The notes below the pieces were generated by a model, which saw only the letters and a program-made list of their open reading frames with translations, was not told the DNA's origin and did no database searches. 64,000 nt of DNA, from assembly GCA_022452285.1 (NCBI GenBank), contig JAKUNG010000001.1, positions 62,001 through 126,000 on the forward strand, in the 5' to 3' direction. Below are positions 8,168 through 17,303 of the stretch, piece after piece. Numbering within the stretch: the stretch's first letter is position 1; each line of letters starts with the position of its first letter. The DNA comes from Terriglobia bacterium. Lineage in GTDB: Bacteria > Acidobacteriota > Terriglobia > Versatilivoradales > Versatilivoraceae. The position numbers and the translations under genes are program-made.

Positions 8168-9043
8168 CTATACCCCCTTCGCTCGTTCTAATGATTTTTG
8201 AAGTGCCCGCCTCGTTAATACTCCAGCTAAGTGCACTCGGTATTCTTTAGTCCCTCTCATGTCAGAAATAGGACGGGCTGCAGCTTTTGCAACTGCTGCG
8301 GCCTTCTCGATCAAACCATTATCAATCTGCTTACCTTCAAGTTCAACAGCAGCTTCACCGACTAGCAGAGTCGTTGGAGCAACCGCACCTAAGGAAATGC
8401 GCGCATGCTTAACGGTTTTGTTGTCATCATCTAATTCCAGCGATGCCCCACATCCTACAACAGCAATATCCATTTCATTTCTTGGGATAAAACGGAGATA
8501 ATGGGCTCCAAAATTTTTTGCCGGAGGTGGAATAAGAAAAGAAACAAGAAGTTCGTTGGGCTCTAAAACATTTTTTCCAGGTCCTGTACAAAAATCTTCT
8601 ACCGGTACTTTTCTAGTGCCATTAGATCCAGCAATAAGACAAACTGCTGAATGGGCAACCAAAGCTGGAATAGAATCAGCAGCAGGGGAAGAATTACAAA
8701 GATTCCCACCAAAAGAAGCTCGATTTTGAATTGCGGTTCCCCCGATCAGAGAAGCTGCATCAACAAGACCAGGGTATAGCTTTTCTATCTGTTCATTTTC
8801 ATAAAAGCGGTAACAAGGCACCGAAGCTCCAAGAGTCAACCCATCACTGGAGTCATAAGATAATTCCATCAATTCCGGTATCTTTTTCCCATCCACTATT
8901 AATTCCAAATCTCGACGGTTCTCCCTTACCTGCACAATAAGATCTGTACCACCGCTCATGATTCTGGCATTCGTCCCTTTTTGTTCTAGCAAAACTAAGG
9001 CTTCAGCCAAGTTCTTGGGTGCAGCATATTCAAAAGCTTGCAA
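8168..9043 (-). CDS. Xanthine dehydrogenase/CoxM-type FAD-binding subunit
   Basis: A 291-residue FAD-binding medium subunit. FAD-binding motifs of the family are visible: 'MSGGTDL' near residue 30 and 'ASFGGNLCNSSPAAD' near residue 108, the latter equivalent to the TIGGNxxxxSPxxD signature. The C-terminal CO_deh_flav_C domain follows ('ISLGAVAPTT'). It is the first gene of the operon. The start is TTG with GTGAGGG six bases upstream; no in-frame ATG gives a complete N-terminus. It passes electrons from the 2Fe-2S subunit to an external acceptor. Confidence 0.93.
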   Translation of the reverse strand: MQAFEYAAPKNLAEALVLLEQKGTNARIMSGGTDLIVQVRENRRDLELIVDGKKIPELMELSYDSSDGLTLGASVPCYRFYENEQIEKLYPGLVDAASLIGGTAIQNRASFGGNLCNSSPAADSIPALVAHSAVCLIAGSNGTRKVPVEDFCTGPGKNVLEPNELLVSFLIPPPAKNFGAHYLRFIPRNEMDIAVVGCGASLELDDDNKTVKHARISLGAVAPTTLLVGEAAVELEGKQIDNGLIEKAAAVAKAAARPISDMRGTKEYRVHLAGVLTRRALQKSLERAKGV

Positions 9044-9386
9044 TAGAATCCCTCACTTTCTCAATTCTTCTTAGTTCATAATTCAGGTAGTCTCAAGAAG
9101 GAAGACCTTAATGAATCTATTTTACGGATCGAACGCCTTAGATGCAATCGACTTTCTAATTCTTAGGCAGATTTTTTTTGCTGGCAAACACCAGTTGTTT
9201 ACAAATTTTTCTATTCAAAACCAAAGAGATTAGCAGTTACTCTTGACTTTCACTTATTAAAGATCACAAAATATTCCTTTAGATTATTAATGTTGTCATT
9301 TCTATTTTTTCAGCTGTTATGATTTTGAAATTCATATGCCATACTACCGACCAAACAAATTAGGCACTAAACTAAAGGAGGCTTCC
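9044..9386. other. Divergent intergenic region (molybdenum hydroxylase operon / LRR gene)
   Basis: This gap separates the minus-strand hydroxylase operon from the plus-strand LRR gene and must hold promoters for both. I see AT-rich sequence, a short hairpin (CTGG-6-CCAG near 9180-9197) and a weak TTGACT near 9243, but no convincing -35/-10 pair. An in-frame ATG at 9336 is rejected as the LRR start because it lacks a ribosome site. No RNA gene is apparent. Confidence 0.5.
9374..9381 (+). promoter_or_regulatory. Ribosome binding site deciding the LRR protein start
   Basis: AAAGGAGG lies 5 bases before ATG at 9387. This places the start 17 codons downstream of the first in-frame ATG (9336) and puts a clean signal peptide at the N-terminus. 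Confidence 0.8.
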
Positions 9387-10004
9387 ATGATTATATGGAT
9401 GGCAACAATTTCTCTTTCCCTCTTTTTTAATTTTACATTTACAGCATCTGCTCAGGAAGAAGGGAAACAAAAAACAGTAATAGATCCTGCCGTTGTGAAA
9501 TCAATTGAAAAACTTGGTGGAAGTGTACGAAAGATTGCTCAGAATGAAAATGCTGTTGAAATTGATTTCCACCTAGGCCGGAATCAACAGGGTCTTAGAC
9601 AATTTGAAACTGGCTCTGATCAAACCGTTGCACCACCGTCATTTGATGATGAACTTAAGATTTTGAAGAAACTCAATAATGTTGTTTCTCTTCATCTCGG
9701 CGGCACTGATATAACTGACAAAGGTTTGAGTCATCTTGGCGACCTAAATTCACTGCAAAGAATTCACCTAGAAAATACTAGTATTACCGATTTGGGTTTA
9801 GTCCATCTTAAGGGACTTAAGAATTTATCTTATCTCAACCTTTATCAAACTGCGATTTCAGATAAAGGACTGAAACATCTTGAGGGATTGAAAAACCTTA
9901 AACAACTTTTTCTATGGCAGTCAAAAGCAACTCCTGATGGGATAAAGCTTCTTCAAAAAATTCTGCCAAATGTTTTAATCGAACTAGGCTGGGAAACCAA
10001 ATGA
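9387..10004 (+). CDS. Secreted leucine-rich-repeat protein
   Basis: A 205-residue protein. Residues 1-24 form a signal peptide ending in 'TASAQ', so it is exported. The C-terminal two thirds contain about four 24-residue leucine-rich repeats of the 'ITDxGLxHLxxLxxLxxLxL' type, starting near residue 95. This repeat class (GALA/cysteine-free, bacterial) is common in Planctomycetota and Verrucomicrobiota and is thought to mediate protein binding; no enzyme motif is present. The gene appears to be monocistronic, between the divergent hydroxylase operon and a PhyH gene 124 bases downstream. Confidence 0.85.
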   Translation: MIIWMATISLSLFFNFTFTASAQEEGKQKTVIDPAVVKSIEKLGGSVRKIAQNENAVEIDFHLGRNQQGLRQFETGSDQTVAPPSFDDELKILKKLNNVVSLHLGGTDITDKGLSHLGDLNSLQRIHLENTSITDLGLVHLKGLKNLSYLNLYQTAISDKGLKHLEGLKNLKQLFLWQSKATPDGIKLLQKILPNVLIELGWETK

Positions 10005-10128
10005 AATGAACAAGACAAATCATTTGTAGCACCAACCTAATTTATTAAAAATAAATCAGTAGATCAAAATACCGGATTTTAGGTTTTTACAATCCAAAGA
10101 CTTAGAAAAATCCAAAACGCCTTTTTTT

Positions 10129-10941
10129 ATGAAGTCAACTAAACAGATTAAGACTAAAAATAGTCTTACCTTAAGTGAAGTTGAAACCTATCGAGAAGAA
10201 GGATTAGTAATTCCAAAGTTTCGACTACCCACAAACATCCTAACGAATTTACAAAACGCCTTGGAAGAACTGATAAGAAATAATCCAGGCGTTAGACCTG
10301 AAAAGCTAATTAGTGCACATGTAGATAAAACTACTAATGAAGGGGTGAAAGGTAGCTCAACTTTTCTCCAGTTCGCAGGTTACAAAGAAATTCTAGACAT
10401 GGTAGAGGATTTAATTGGAAGTGATATCATCCTTTGGGGTTGCCACATGTTTTGTAAAACGTCTGGAGATGGTCTTGAGGTCCCCTGGCATCAAGATGGT
10501 CATTACTGGCCAATCCGTCCCTTAGCAACCTGCACGGCATGGGTTGCTCTGGACTTTTCAACTCCTGAGAATGGAGCTATGCGTTATATCCCTGCTTCCC
10601 ATAAATCTCATACGCATTTTACTCATTACACAGATAATTCAAATCGTTTAGTCCTCAACCAAGCACTAATGCCTGGACAAATTGATGAATCCCTGGCTAA
10701 ACCCGTAATTCTTGAACCCGGCCAAATTTCCCTTCATGACGTTTATCTTGTTCACGGATCCCCTGCTAACAGATCGGATCAACGGAGGGCAGGATTAGCC
10801 ATTCGATACATGCCTGCAACCTCCTATTTTGATCGAGAAATTCCAGCAATGGATCAAATTGCAGATTTTTCTAAAAGACCCATCTGGCTCCTTCGCGGAA
10901 GTGATCGTTCAGGAAGAAATGATTTCCAGATAGGACATTAA
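10129..10941 (+). CDS. Phytanoyl-CoA dioxygenase (PhyH) family protein
   Basis: A 270-residue Fe(II)/2-oxoglutarate-dependent oxygenase. The iron ligands are H121-x-D123 ('WHQDGHYWP') and H209 ('LVHGSPAN'), with R220 suited to bind 2-oxoglutarate ('QRRAGLAIRYMP'). The N-terminal 'EVETYREEGLVIPKF' is typical of the family. It would hydroxylate a small molecule in the cytoplasm; the substrate is unknown, and ectoine-hydroxylase-like or natural-product substrates are both possible. The ATG at 10129 has no strong ribosome site. The downstream gene is convergent. Confidence 0.9.
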   Translation: MKSTKQIKTKNSLTLSEVETYREEGLVIPKFRLPTNILTNLQNALEELIRNNPGVRPEKLISAHVDKTTNEGVKGSSTFLQFAGYKEILDMVEDLIGSDIILWGCHMFCKTSGDGLEVPWHQDGHYWPIRPLATCTAWVALDFSTPENGAMRYIPASHKSHTHFTHYTDNSNRLVLNQALMPGQIDESLAKPVILEPGQISLHDVYLVHGSPANRSDQRRAGLAIRYMPATSYFDREIPAMDQIADFSKRPIWLLRGSDRSGRNDFQIGH

Positions 10942-11106
10942 AGTTATAGGGACCGCCGTACAACTGCAACTCTTGTCCAACAATCCTCGAAGAAATACCT
11001 TTATAGAATTTATCTTGAATTAGTGTGTCAAATAAAGTTCTATGAATAAATCTTTAAGAGTCAAGCTTTGAAATAGGAATAAATAAGATTTTTCAGAAAA
11101 ACTGCA

Positions 11107-13065
11107 CTACATCTTTAAAATAACAATAACTGTGATCCCTAAGAAAAATAGCGCACATCCGAACAAACCAGCTCTCATAATCCAACTAGACTGCAATTCC
11201 CTTGGTAAAAGGGATCGGTTTAAATAAATCACATGGAGCGAACTAGCTCCTAAAGCAATATTCATTAAAACAGTACCTACTTTGGCTATCTGGAGGGGAT
11301 TAAATAAAGAAAGAGCAAACAGACCCCAAATACCATATATTGTTAGAATCCCATAGTAGATGAACTTGACTTGGTTCCCATCCATCCGACGTGCCCTGCT
11401 ACTTACCGTCCAAATAATATCTGTCCAGCGACGCGCAACATTTTCTCCTGAATGAATCTGATTAGGGGCTAAAACTAGAAAACTGATCAGCAAAGTAAGA
11501 GGCCACAATATATAACCGTAATCCATATATCTTGCTGCCATACCGTCTGCAACCATAGCTCCCACCCTATTGCCAGTAATAGGGGCGTTACGAATAAATT
11601 CTACAGACAACATACAAGGCAATGCCATACCCAGAAAACTTCCAATCACCCAGGTTGCTTGGTCTCGTTTTATATGTTTTATCCAACCTTTCCAACGTTT
11701 CATAGAATCTTTTCCAACTGAAAAAATCTCACCAACATGAGACAGGCTTACAGTCATTCCCCCTACCGCACTAGGTATAGCTCCAACACGTGCACCCATT
11801 CCCCAACCTTTATCACGAGCGTAGTTAGAAAAGAGACTATTGGTTAGGCCACCTGCTCCCGCAATAGCAGCTAATCCCGCTAACATTGCCCACTCGAGAT
11901 TGGGAAGGCGACCATGTTTTTTAGCATAACTAAATAATCCCACTAGTTCTAACCCTTGGTGATCAATTAATTCCTGAAAACGGGTTTTGAACGCATCCGG
12001 AACATCTTTTAAATTATCAAAGTAATTGATATGGCCGTTTTCATTTACTGAAAAAGATGTTGGTTGCCATGATCGATCAGAATCAATTGAACCTTGTACT
12101 ATTAAAGTAACGGTTGGCTCCTCAACTTCAACATAGAAATGTTTTCTTTTTACAAGACTCTGGGCCCGTGCCAACATGCGGAGTCGTTGATTTTCTAGAT
12201 GTGCAGGAACTACATCTTCAATGCCAAATTTCTGTTGTTTTTCACCTTGATTCACTGAAAAGGATAAAATTGCTGCTCTTTCATTTTGAAGGGTTCCACG
12301 AATGGTATACTGAACCTCATTTTCGTGAGCACTAAGTGTAAAATGGCCATCAGAAATAACCGTTCCAGCTCTTAAAGGAGCCGTTCCAAAGCGGAAAAAA
12401 CCGCTAAACACTTCTATTGCATTTCGCCCTGAAACCATAAACACCGAAGTGATAGTTAGAAAAATTAAGACAATTGCTACCTTGGTAGTCATCAAACGTT
12501 CAATCAGCCTATAAACAGTACCTCCAAATATTAAAGGGACGAAAGCCAGTATGAAAATAATGTAGCCAAGAACCTTAACCAGTCCAGCCTCTGACATGCC
12601 TATACCGAGGAAGCTAGTCATTGCAGCTCCAGGCAAATGGCCCAGCAAGGCAGCCGCTAAAGGAACTGCAGCATTAGAGGCCATAAATGGCCAAATGCCA
12701 GAAAATTCAACAATTGCATAGAACGGTATCCAAAAACGAACTCCTGGACGCGTTCTACAAAATCCTACATGCACTGGTTCTCCGCAGTAGAGCGTATAGC
12801 GCATCACTTCTAAATTATAGAAGAGTTGCATTAGAATACTTAAAGCACCCAACCAAAGAAGTGTCGGCCCATATTGGGCAGTCACAGCTGGACCAAAAAG
12901 CCATTCTCCAGCTCCAACTGAACACCCAACCATGACAATTCCTGGTCCAATTAAAGTCGAAATATTTCTAAACTTGAAGGTCGGTGCTTTTGGTAATTCC
13001 CCAGTACTCCAGGGTGGAATTTGTCCATGATAGGACAAGTTAGATTTTTTGTTCATAGACTTCAC
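11107..13065 (-). CDS. Nramp-superfamily transporter-like membrane protein with a large soluble insertion
   Basis: A 652-residue membrane protein with an LeuT/Nramp-like fold. TM1 starts 'IGPGIVMVGCSVGAGEWLFG' (39-58). Canonical Nramp metal transporters carry DPGN in TM1; here the aligned residues read GAGE, so the metal site is altered and the substrate may not be a divalent metal. Several helices lie between 30 and 225 and between 390 and 650. Residues about 235-390 form an inserted soluble, beta-rich domain absent from classical Nramp proteins of about 400-450 residues. It is the last gene of the minus-strand cluster, downstream of the symporter pair. Confidence 0.75.
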   Translation of the reverse strand: MKSMNKKSNLSYHGQIPPWSTGELPKAPTFKFRNISTLIGPGIVMVGCSVGAGEWLFGPAVTAQYGPTLLWLGALSILMQLFYNLEVMRYTLYCGEPVHVGFCRTRPGVRFWIPFYAIVEFSGIWPFMASNAAVPLAAALLGHLPGAAMTSFLGIGMSEAGLVKVLGYIIFILAFVPLIFGGTVYRLIERLMTTKVAIVLIFLTITSVFMVSGRNAIEVFSGFFRFGTAPLRAGTVISDGHFTLSAHENEVQYTIRGTLQNERAAILSFSVNQGEKQQKFGIEDVVPAHLENQRLRMLARAQSLVKRKHFYVEVEEPTVTLIVQGSIDSDRSWQPTSFSVNENGHINYFDNLKDVPDAFKTRFQELIDHQGLELVGLFSYAKKHGRLPNLEWAMLAGLAAIAGAGGLTNSLFSNYARDKGWGMGARVGAIPSAVGGMTVSLSHVGEIFSVGKDSMKRWKGWIKHIKRDQATWVIGSFLGMALPCMLSVEFIRNAPITGNRVGAMVADGMAARYMDYGYILWPLTLLISFLVLAPNQIHSGENVARRWTDIIWTVSSRARRMDGNQVKFIYYGILTIYGIWGLFALSLFNPLQIAKVGTVLMNIALGASSLHVIYLNRSLLPRELQSSWIMRAGLFGCALFFLGITVIVILKM

Positions 13066-13133
13066 CCATCATACGTGTTACTCGCCATAACGATTGATTT
13101 AGCTTCCATTAAATCTGAATATAACTCTCTGTT

Positions 13134-14645
13134 TTATTTAGACCATTTTAGACGATAGACAAGATCTAGGTTTTCTGTTTCCCGGTTACCCATAAAGAAA
13201 CTAATTAATTTTCCTGATACAACTGTAACTATCATACCTATGGGTCCAAACCACATAAAAGAAACACTATTGTCAAAGATGCAATAGGCTGTAACCGCTA
13301 TACCTAATGATAATCCCACAAAGGCACCACGCCATTCTGTTTTACGGAGAAGCATTCCTAAAATAAAAATACCTAACATTGGTCCGGCAAAACTATTAAC
13401 TAGCTTATTAGCAATCTCAATTATCGAACCCAATCTCCCAACAAAGCAGGCTAATACAGTAATAATCACACCTAAAACAAAAGTGAATCCTCGAGAAATT
13501 CTTAGTTCTTTGGCATCTTCTTCCTCTGTACTATTTTTGTTTGACTCAATTATCCAGCCTAATCGCTTACAAAAATCAGTGATCAAAGCAGTGGTACATG
13601 TATTTAGTCCTGAATCAATTGAAGACATGGCAGCAGCCAGAATGGCAGCAATCATCATTCCTCTTAAGCCCCAAGGCATTTGGGTAGCAATAAAATAGGG
13701 GAAAACCGAATCTCCACTAATGTTGGTTGGCAATTGGTCTGGATTTAAGTTGTAGAAAGCATATAGTCCTAATCCGATTCCTATCATGGCGAAACCCATT
13801 ACCGACCCTCCTACGGTATTAAGAACAAATGATTTTTGCATTCCTCTCAGAGACTTCGCTGCAAGATAGCGTTGCACACTGACTTGATCTGCTCCATACA
13901 TCGACAAGTTTGCTACTATTCCCCCAATCAAAGCTCCCCATGAAGTAATTCGGGTTGTGGGACTCAGTGACCAATCAAAAACTTTGGTATTGCCCCCCTG
14001 TTCAGCAAGTAACCACAATCCAGAAAAACCATTGACCTCAGAACTAATAACCAAAAGAGCAACAATAGAACCAGCAGTAAGAACAAAAAACTGGGCGACG
14101 TCAGTCCAAATCACTGCTCTCATTCCACCAACAACTGTATACAATGTCGCTATCACACCAACGGATAAAATCATTGGGATTAAAGGGAGTCCTGTAATTG
14201 TGTGCAGAACTAGGGACGGAACATAAACAGCTGTTGCCATCCAGAGAATTCTCCAAAAGACAAAGAATGCACTGGTCAAAAGTCTAACAGAAAGATTAAA
14301 CCGTTTTTCCAAGTACTCGTAGGCAGTATAGACTTGCAATCGATGATAAAAGGGCATAAAAACATACATTACCACTAAGGCCGTAGGAATCATTGATAGC
14401 ATACCCACCGTAATCTTCAAATCATGAGTTCGATACTCCGAAGGACCGCCCATATAACTAATAGCACTGTAGAGACTGGCAATCGTTGAAATTCCTATAG
14501 GGAACCAACCCATTGAACGACCTGCCAAAAAATACTCTTTAGTAGATTTTTGTCCACGACCGACCCATACTCCAATGCCTACCATAATCAAGATATAGAT
14601 AAGCATGATGGAATAATCCAAGGACGAAAACACCTGATGTTCCAT
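13134..14645 (-). CDS. Sodium:solute symporter family protein (copy A)
   Basis: A 503-residue SSS/SLC5 transporter with about 13 hydrophobic helices. Family motifs are 'EYFLAGRSMGWFPIGIS' near the N-terminus, 'GGMRAVIWTDVAQFFVL' mid-protein and 'AMSSIDSGLNTCTTA' around TM8, which carries the Na2-site serines. The start is taken as the ATG at 14645 after an AGGTG site rather than the GTG two codons upstream. It is a clear tandem paralogue of the next gene (14793-16322), with near-identical motifs throughout. It would import a sugar, polyol or organic acid; the substrate cannot be told from sequence. Confidence 0.9.
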   Translation of the reverse strand: MEHQVFSSLDYSIMLIYILIMVGIGVWVGRGQKSTKEYFLAGRSMGWFPIGISTIASLYSAISYMGGPSEYRTHDLKITVGMLSMIPTALVVMYVFMPFYHRLQVYTAYEYLEKRFNLSVRLLTSAFFVFWRILWMATAVYVPSLVLHTITGLPLIPMILSVGVIATLYTVVGGMRAVIWTDVAQFFVLTAGSIVALLVISSEVNGFSGLWLLAEQGGNTKVFDWSLSPTTRITSWGALIGGIVANLSMYGADQVSVQRYLAAKSLRGMQKSFVLNTVGGSVMGFAMIGIGLGLYAFYNLNPDQLPTNISGDSVFPYFIATQMPWGLRGMMIAAILAAAMSSIDSGLNTCTTALITDFCKRLGWIIESNKNSTEEEDAKELRISRGFTFVLGVIITVLACFVGRLGSIIEIANKLVNSFAGPMLGIFILGMLLRKTEWRGAFVGLSLGIAVTAYCIFDNSVSFMWFGPIGMIVTVVSGKLISFFMGNRETENLDLVYRLKWSK

Positions 14646-14792
14646 TATCACCTCGAAAATTGGTTAACAATCCTCACTACAATTGGATTAGGAAATTATA
14701 TCTCATCAAAGGTTTGGTTTGTTACCTAATTAAACACTATTCTTGACAGCTTATTACTATGGTCATTAGACTTCATTACATTCAATAACTAG

Positions 14793-16322
14793 CTACGAAC
14801 AATTATTAGAAATCTTAAAAGTCAGATCCTGACGGCCAGTTGGTTGGCTACCTTGAAAAATACTTACCGTGTAACCAACCACTAGGGTTGTTACTAACCC
14901 CACCGTGCCATACCACAAAAACGAGATATTTGAAAAAAGGATGAAATAACTCGTGACAATACTTCCAACTAATAGACCTAGAAAGGCTCCGACTGGATTG
15001 CACCTGCGTGTCAACATTCCTAGTAAAAATACAGCTGCCATGGGACCAGAAAAACTGTTAACTAACTTGTTAGTAATCTCAATAATAGAGCCCAATTCTC
15101 CAACATAACAAGCTAACACAGTAACAAAAATCCCTAATATCAAAGTTAGCAACCTAGACAGTTTTAATTCTAATGCCCCTCCTTCAACCGGTAAGCTTCC
15201 AGAAAACAATCGCTCCATCCAATTGAACTTCCAGTTCAATCGTTTATAAAAATCAGTTATGAAGGCGGTAGTACAGGAATTTAAACCTGAATCAATTGAG
15301 GACATGGCAGCCGCTAAAATAGCAGCAATCATTATACCTCTCATGCCAATAGGCATTTGGGTAGCAATAAAATAAGGAAAAACCTTATCACCCTGAATTA
15401 GTGAAGGTAGTGCTTCTGGATTACTAATATAGAAGGCAAAAAGACCCAAGCCAATGGCTATGATAAATCCTTTCATGACCAAGCCAGCAAACACACTTAA
15501 AATAAATGATTTCTGCATGACAGGAAGTGACCTAGCAGCAAGGTAACGCTGTACAGAAACCTGATCTGCTCCATACTGGCCTAGATGTCCTATTACTCCA
15601 CCTATTAAAGCTCCCCAAGTTGTCACCCTAATTGTTGGGTTAAGAGACCACTCAAATAAATTAGCTCGACCTCCCTGCTCTGCAATCGTCCACACCTCCT
15701 TGGGTCCACCAGTACTAAGTCCTAAGAGCCACACTACAAAAATAGAGCCCGTAAAAAGAACGAAAAACTGGCAGACATCTGTCCAGATTACAGCCCTCAT
15801 TCCGCCGGCCACCGTATAAAGTGTGGCAACAACTCCGACTCCTATAATGGTTTCTACCAGCGGCAATCCGGTAACCGTATGGAGGACTAAAGCTGGAACA
15901 TAAGTTGCCGTTCCCATCCATAATAGCCTCCAAATCAAAAAGACTCCACTAGCTAAGATCCGTACTGAAAGATTAAAACGGTGTTCCAAATACTCATATG
16001 CCGTGTAAACTTGCAGGCGATGAAAAAATGGCATGAATATGTAAATCACGACAGGAATAATTAAAATAGTCGAAACATGTTGAACAGCCATAGCGAGGCC
16101 ATGGGTATAGTACTCAGAAGGGGCACCCATATATGTGATAGCACTATAGAGACTAGCCAGAGTAGAGATGCCAACTGGAAACCATCCCATTGAGCGGCCC
16201 GCCAAAAAATATTCTTTGTTATCTTTCTGTCCTTTTCCAACCCTCATCCCAATTGTCACAACCACAATGAGATAGGCTGCTAAGGTGAAATAGTCCAACA
16301 TTGAAAACACATCTGTATTCAT
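14793..16322 (-). CDS. Sodium:solute symporter family protein (copy B)
   Basis: A 509-residue SSS/SLC5 transporter, tandem paralogue of the 13134 gene. Both share 'EYFLAGRSMGWFP', 'AGGMRAVIWTDVCQFFVL'-type TM segments, 'ADQVSVQRYLAA' and 'AAMSSIDSGLN'. The ATG follows AAGAAGGG. It lies 141 bases upstream of copy A on the same strand and directly downstream of the dehydrogenase genes, suggesting that it imports the compound those enzymes oxidise. The copies diverge most in the loop after TM9 and at the C-terminus, so two related substrates are plausible. Confidence 0.92.
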   Translation of the reverse strand: MNTDVFSMLDYFTLAAYLIVVVTIGMRVGKGQKDNKEYFLAGRSMGWFPVGISTLASLYSAITYMGAPSEYYTHGLAMAVQHVSTILIIPVVIYIFMPFFHRLQVYTAYEYLEHRFNLSVRILASGVFLIWRLLWMGTATYVPALVLHTVTGLPLVETIIGVGVVATLYTVAGGMRAVIWTDVCQFFVLFTGSIFVVWLLGLSTGGPKEVWTIAEQGGRANLFEWSLNPTIRVTTWGALIGGVIGHLGQYGADQVSVQRYLAARSLPVMQKSFILSVFAGLVMKGFIIAIGLGLFAFYISNPEALPSLIQGDKVFPYFIATQMPIGMRGIMIAAILAAAMSSIDSGLNSCTTAFITDFYKRLNWKFNWMERLFSGSLPVEGGALELKLSRLLTLILGIFVTVLACYVGELGSIIEITNKLVNSFSGPMAAVFLLGMLTRRCNPVGAFLGLLVGSIVTSYFILFSNISFLWYGTVGLVTTLVVGYTVSIFQGSQPTGRQDLTFKISNNCS

Positions 16323-16380
16323 AAAACCCTTCTTAACAGGCCATCTAAATTCTTAACTACTTTTAGATCTTAGTGGAAAC

Positions 16381-17241
16381 TCATTTGCGATCTTTCAAAC
16401 TTTGAGCAAAAATTTGTACTGTCTGCTTTAATGTTCTCTCGGTATCTATGGATTCAGGATTCTCACTACTCAAATTAGTACCTGCAATCAGCCTGAAAAC
16501 ATTTGCAGCACCTTGATGAATTTCAGAAGGAAGTCCGGCTTTGTCAAAAGTCTCAGCTATTTGTTCCATTTCATTAATCCAACGAAAGGCCTTGGCCGGA
16601 ACTCTATTCAGTTGCTGCATCGATTTAAGAGCATTTGACTGACTAAAATCCAATTCAGTCTCTAACTCGTTTGAAAGTCCTAATATCTCAGCAACAGTCA
16701 ATACTGCTGCATGGAGAGCCATGGTACCCTTAGTCAAACCGGCATAGCACATCTTGATCGCCGAAGCGGCACCAATTTCATCACTTAAAAATCGAAGTTC
16801 AATCCCTTGCCCATCAAGGCATTGCAAAATTTTCTTATTAGGTCCAGAGACATAAAAGCGTGGAAATAAACCGTTTCTTGGAGGTGGTCCAATAATTGAA
16901 GCATCTAGATACTCTCCACCAACATCTGAAATGATTTTTTTAATTTGCCTGCTAACCCTAGGAGATACAGCGTTACAATCTACAAAAGTCGTCGAAAATT
17001 TAGTATTTTTTATGGCTTTAGCCAGAGATTCAGCTAGCGTTACCGCTGCTGAAGGAACAATTATAGAGAAGACTAAATCTGCTTGTTCCAAAAGTTCTTC
17101 TAATGATTTTACCGTCCGAAACCCCGCCTTTCGGGCTAATGTGCATGTCCGAGAGGTCCGGCCAGTCAAGCAAGTCATTACATCAAGGCCACTTTCTCTA
17201 AACATCTTTCCTACTGAGTGCCCCATATCTCCAGGACTCAA
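16381..17241 (-). CDS. NAD(P)-dependent dehydrogenase, 3-hydroxyisobutyrate dehydrogenase family with DUF1932
   Basis: A 286-residue (minimum) beta-hydroxyacid-dehydrogenase-like protein. The N-terminal Rossmann domain shows 'SPGDMG' in place of GxGxMG. The C-terminal DUF1932-type domain shows 'KMCYAGLTKGTMALHAA', with the lysine that is catalytic in the family. The frame opens with TTG (17241) in the middle of the first beta strand; the codons upstream read KIKKIAIL, the missing strand, and stay open to a TAG at 17293-17295 without ATG, GTG or another TTG. The true start is therefore probably a rare ATT (17283, with AGGT upstream) or similar codon. It follows the Gfo gene at 17304 on the same strand. 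Confidence 0.8.
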   Translation of the reverse strand: MSPGDMGHSVGKMFRESGLDVMTCLTGRTSRTCTLARKAGFRTVKSLEELLEQADLVFSIIVPSAAVTLAESLAKAIKNTKFSTTFVDCNAVSPRVSRQIKKIISDVGGEYLDASIIGPPPRNGLFPRFYVSGPNKKILQCLDGQGIELRFLSDEIGAASAIKMCYAGLTKGTMALHAAVLTVAEILGLSNELETELDFSQSNALKSMQQLNRVPAKAFRWINEMEQIAETFDKAGLPSEIHQGAANVFRLIAGTNLSSENPESIDTERTLKQTVQIFAQSLKDRK

Positions 17242-17303
17242 AATAGCTATTTTTTTAATTTTTACTCGTATTTTTTTTCGAATTGGGATTACCTAGACAA
17301 CCC

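Noticed and set aside
7920-8201. Plus-strand open frame opposite the 2Fe-2S subunit
   Set aside because: Low-complexity Ser/Pro/Thr composition typical of antisense translation of a cysteine- and glycine-rich gene.
5403-9043. Carbon monoxide dehydrogenase (coxMSL)
   Set aside because: Subunit layout fits, but the large subunit has AYRAPGAPNSE where CoxL has AYxCSFR, so CO oxidation is not supported.
9336-9386. Upstream ATG for the LRR protein
   Set aside because: No ribosome site, and it would bury the signal peptide; ATG 9387 has AAAGGAGG at the right distance.
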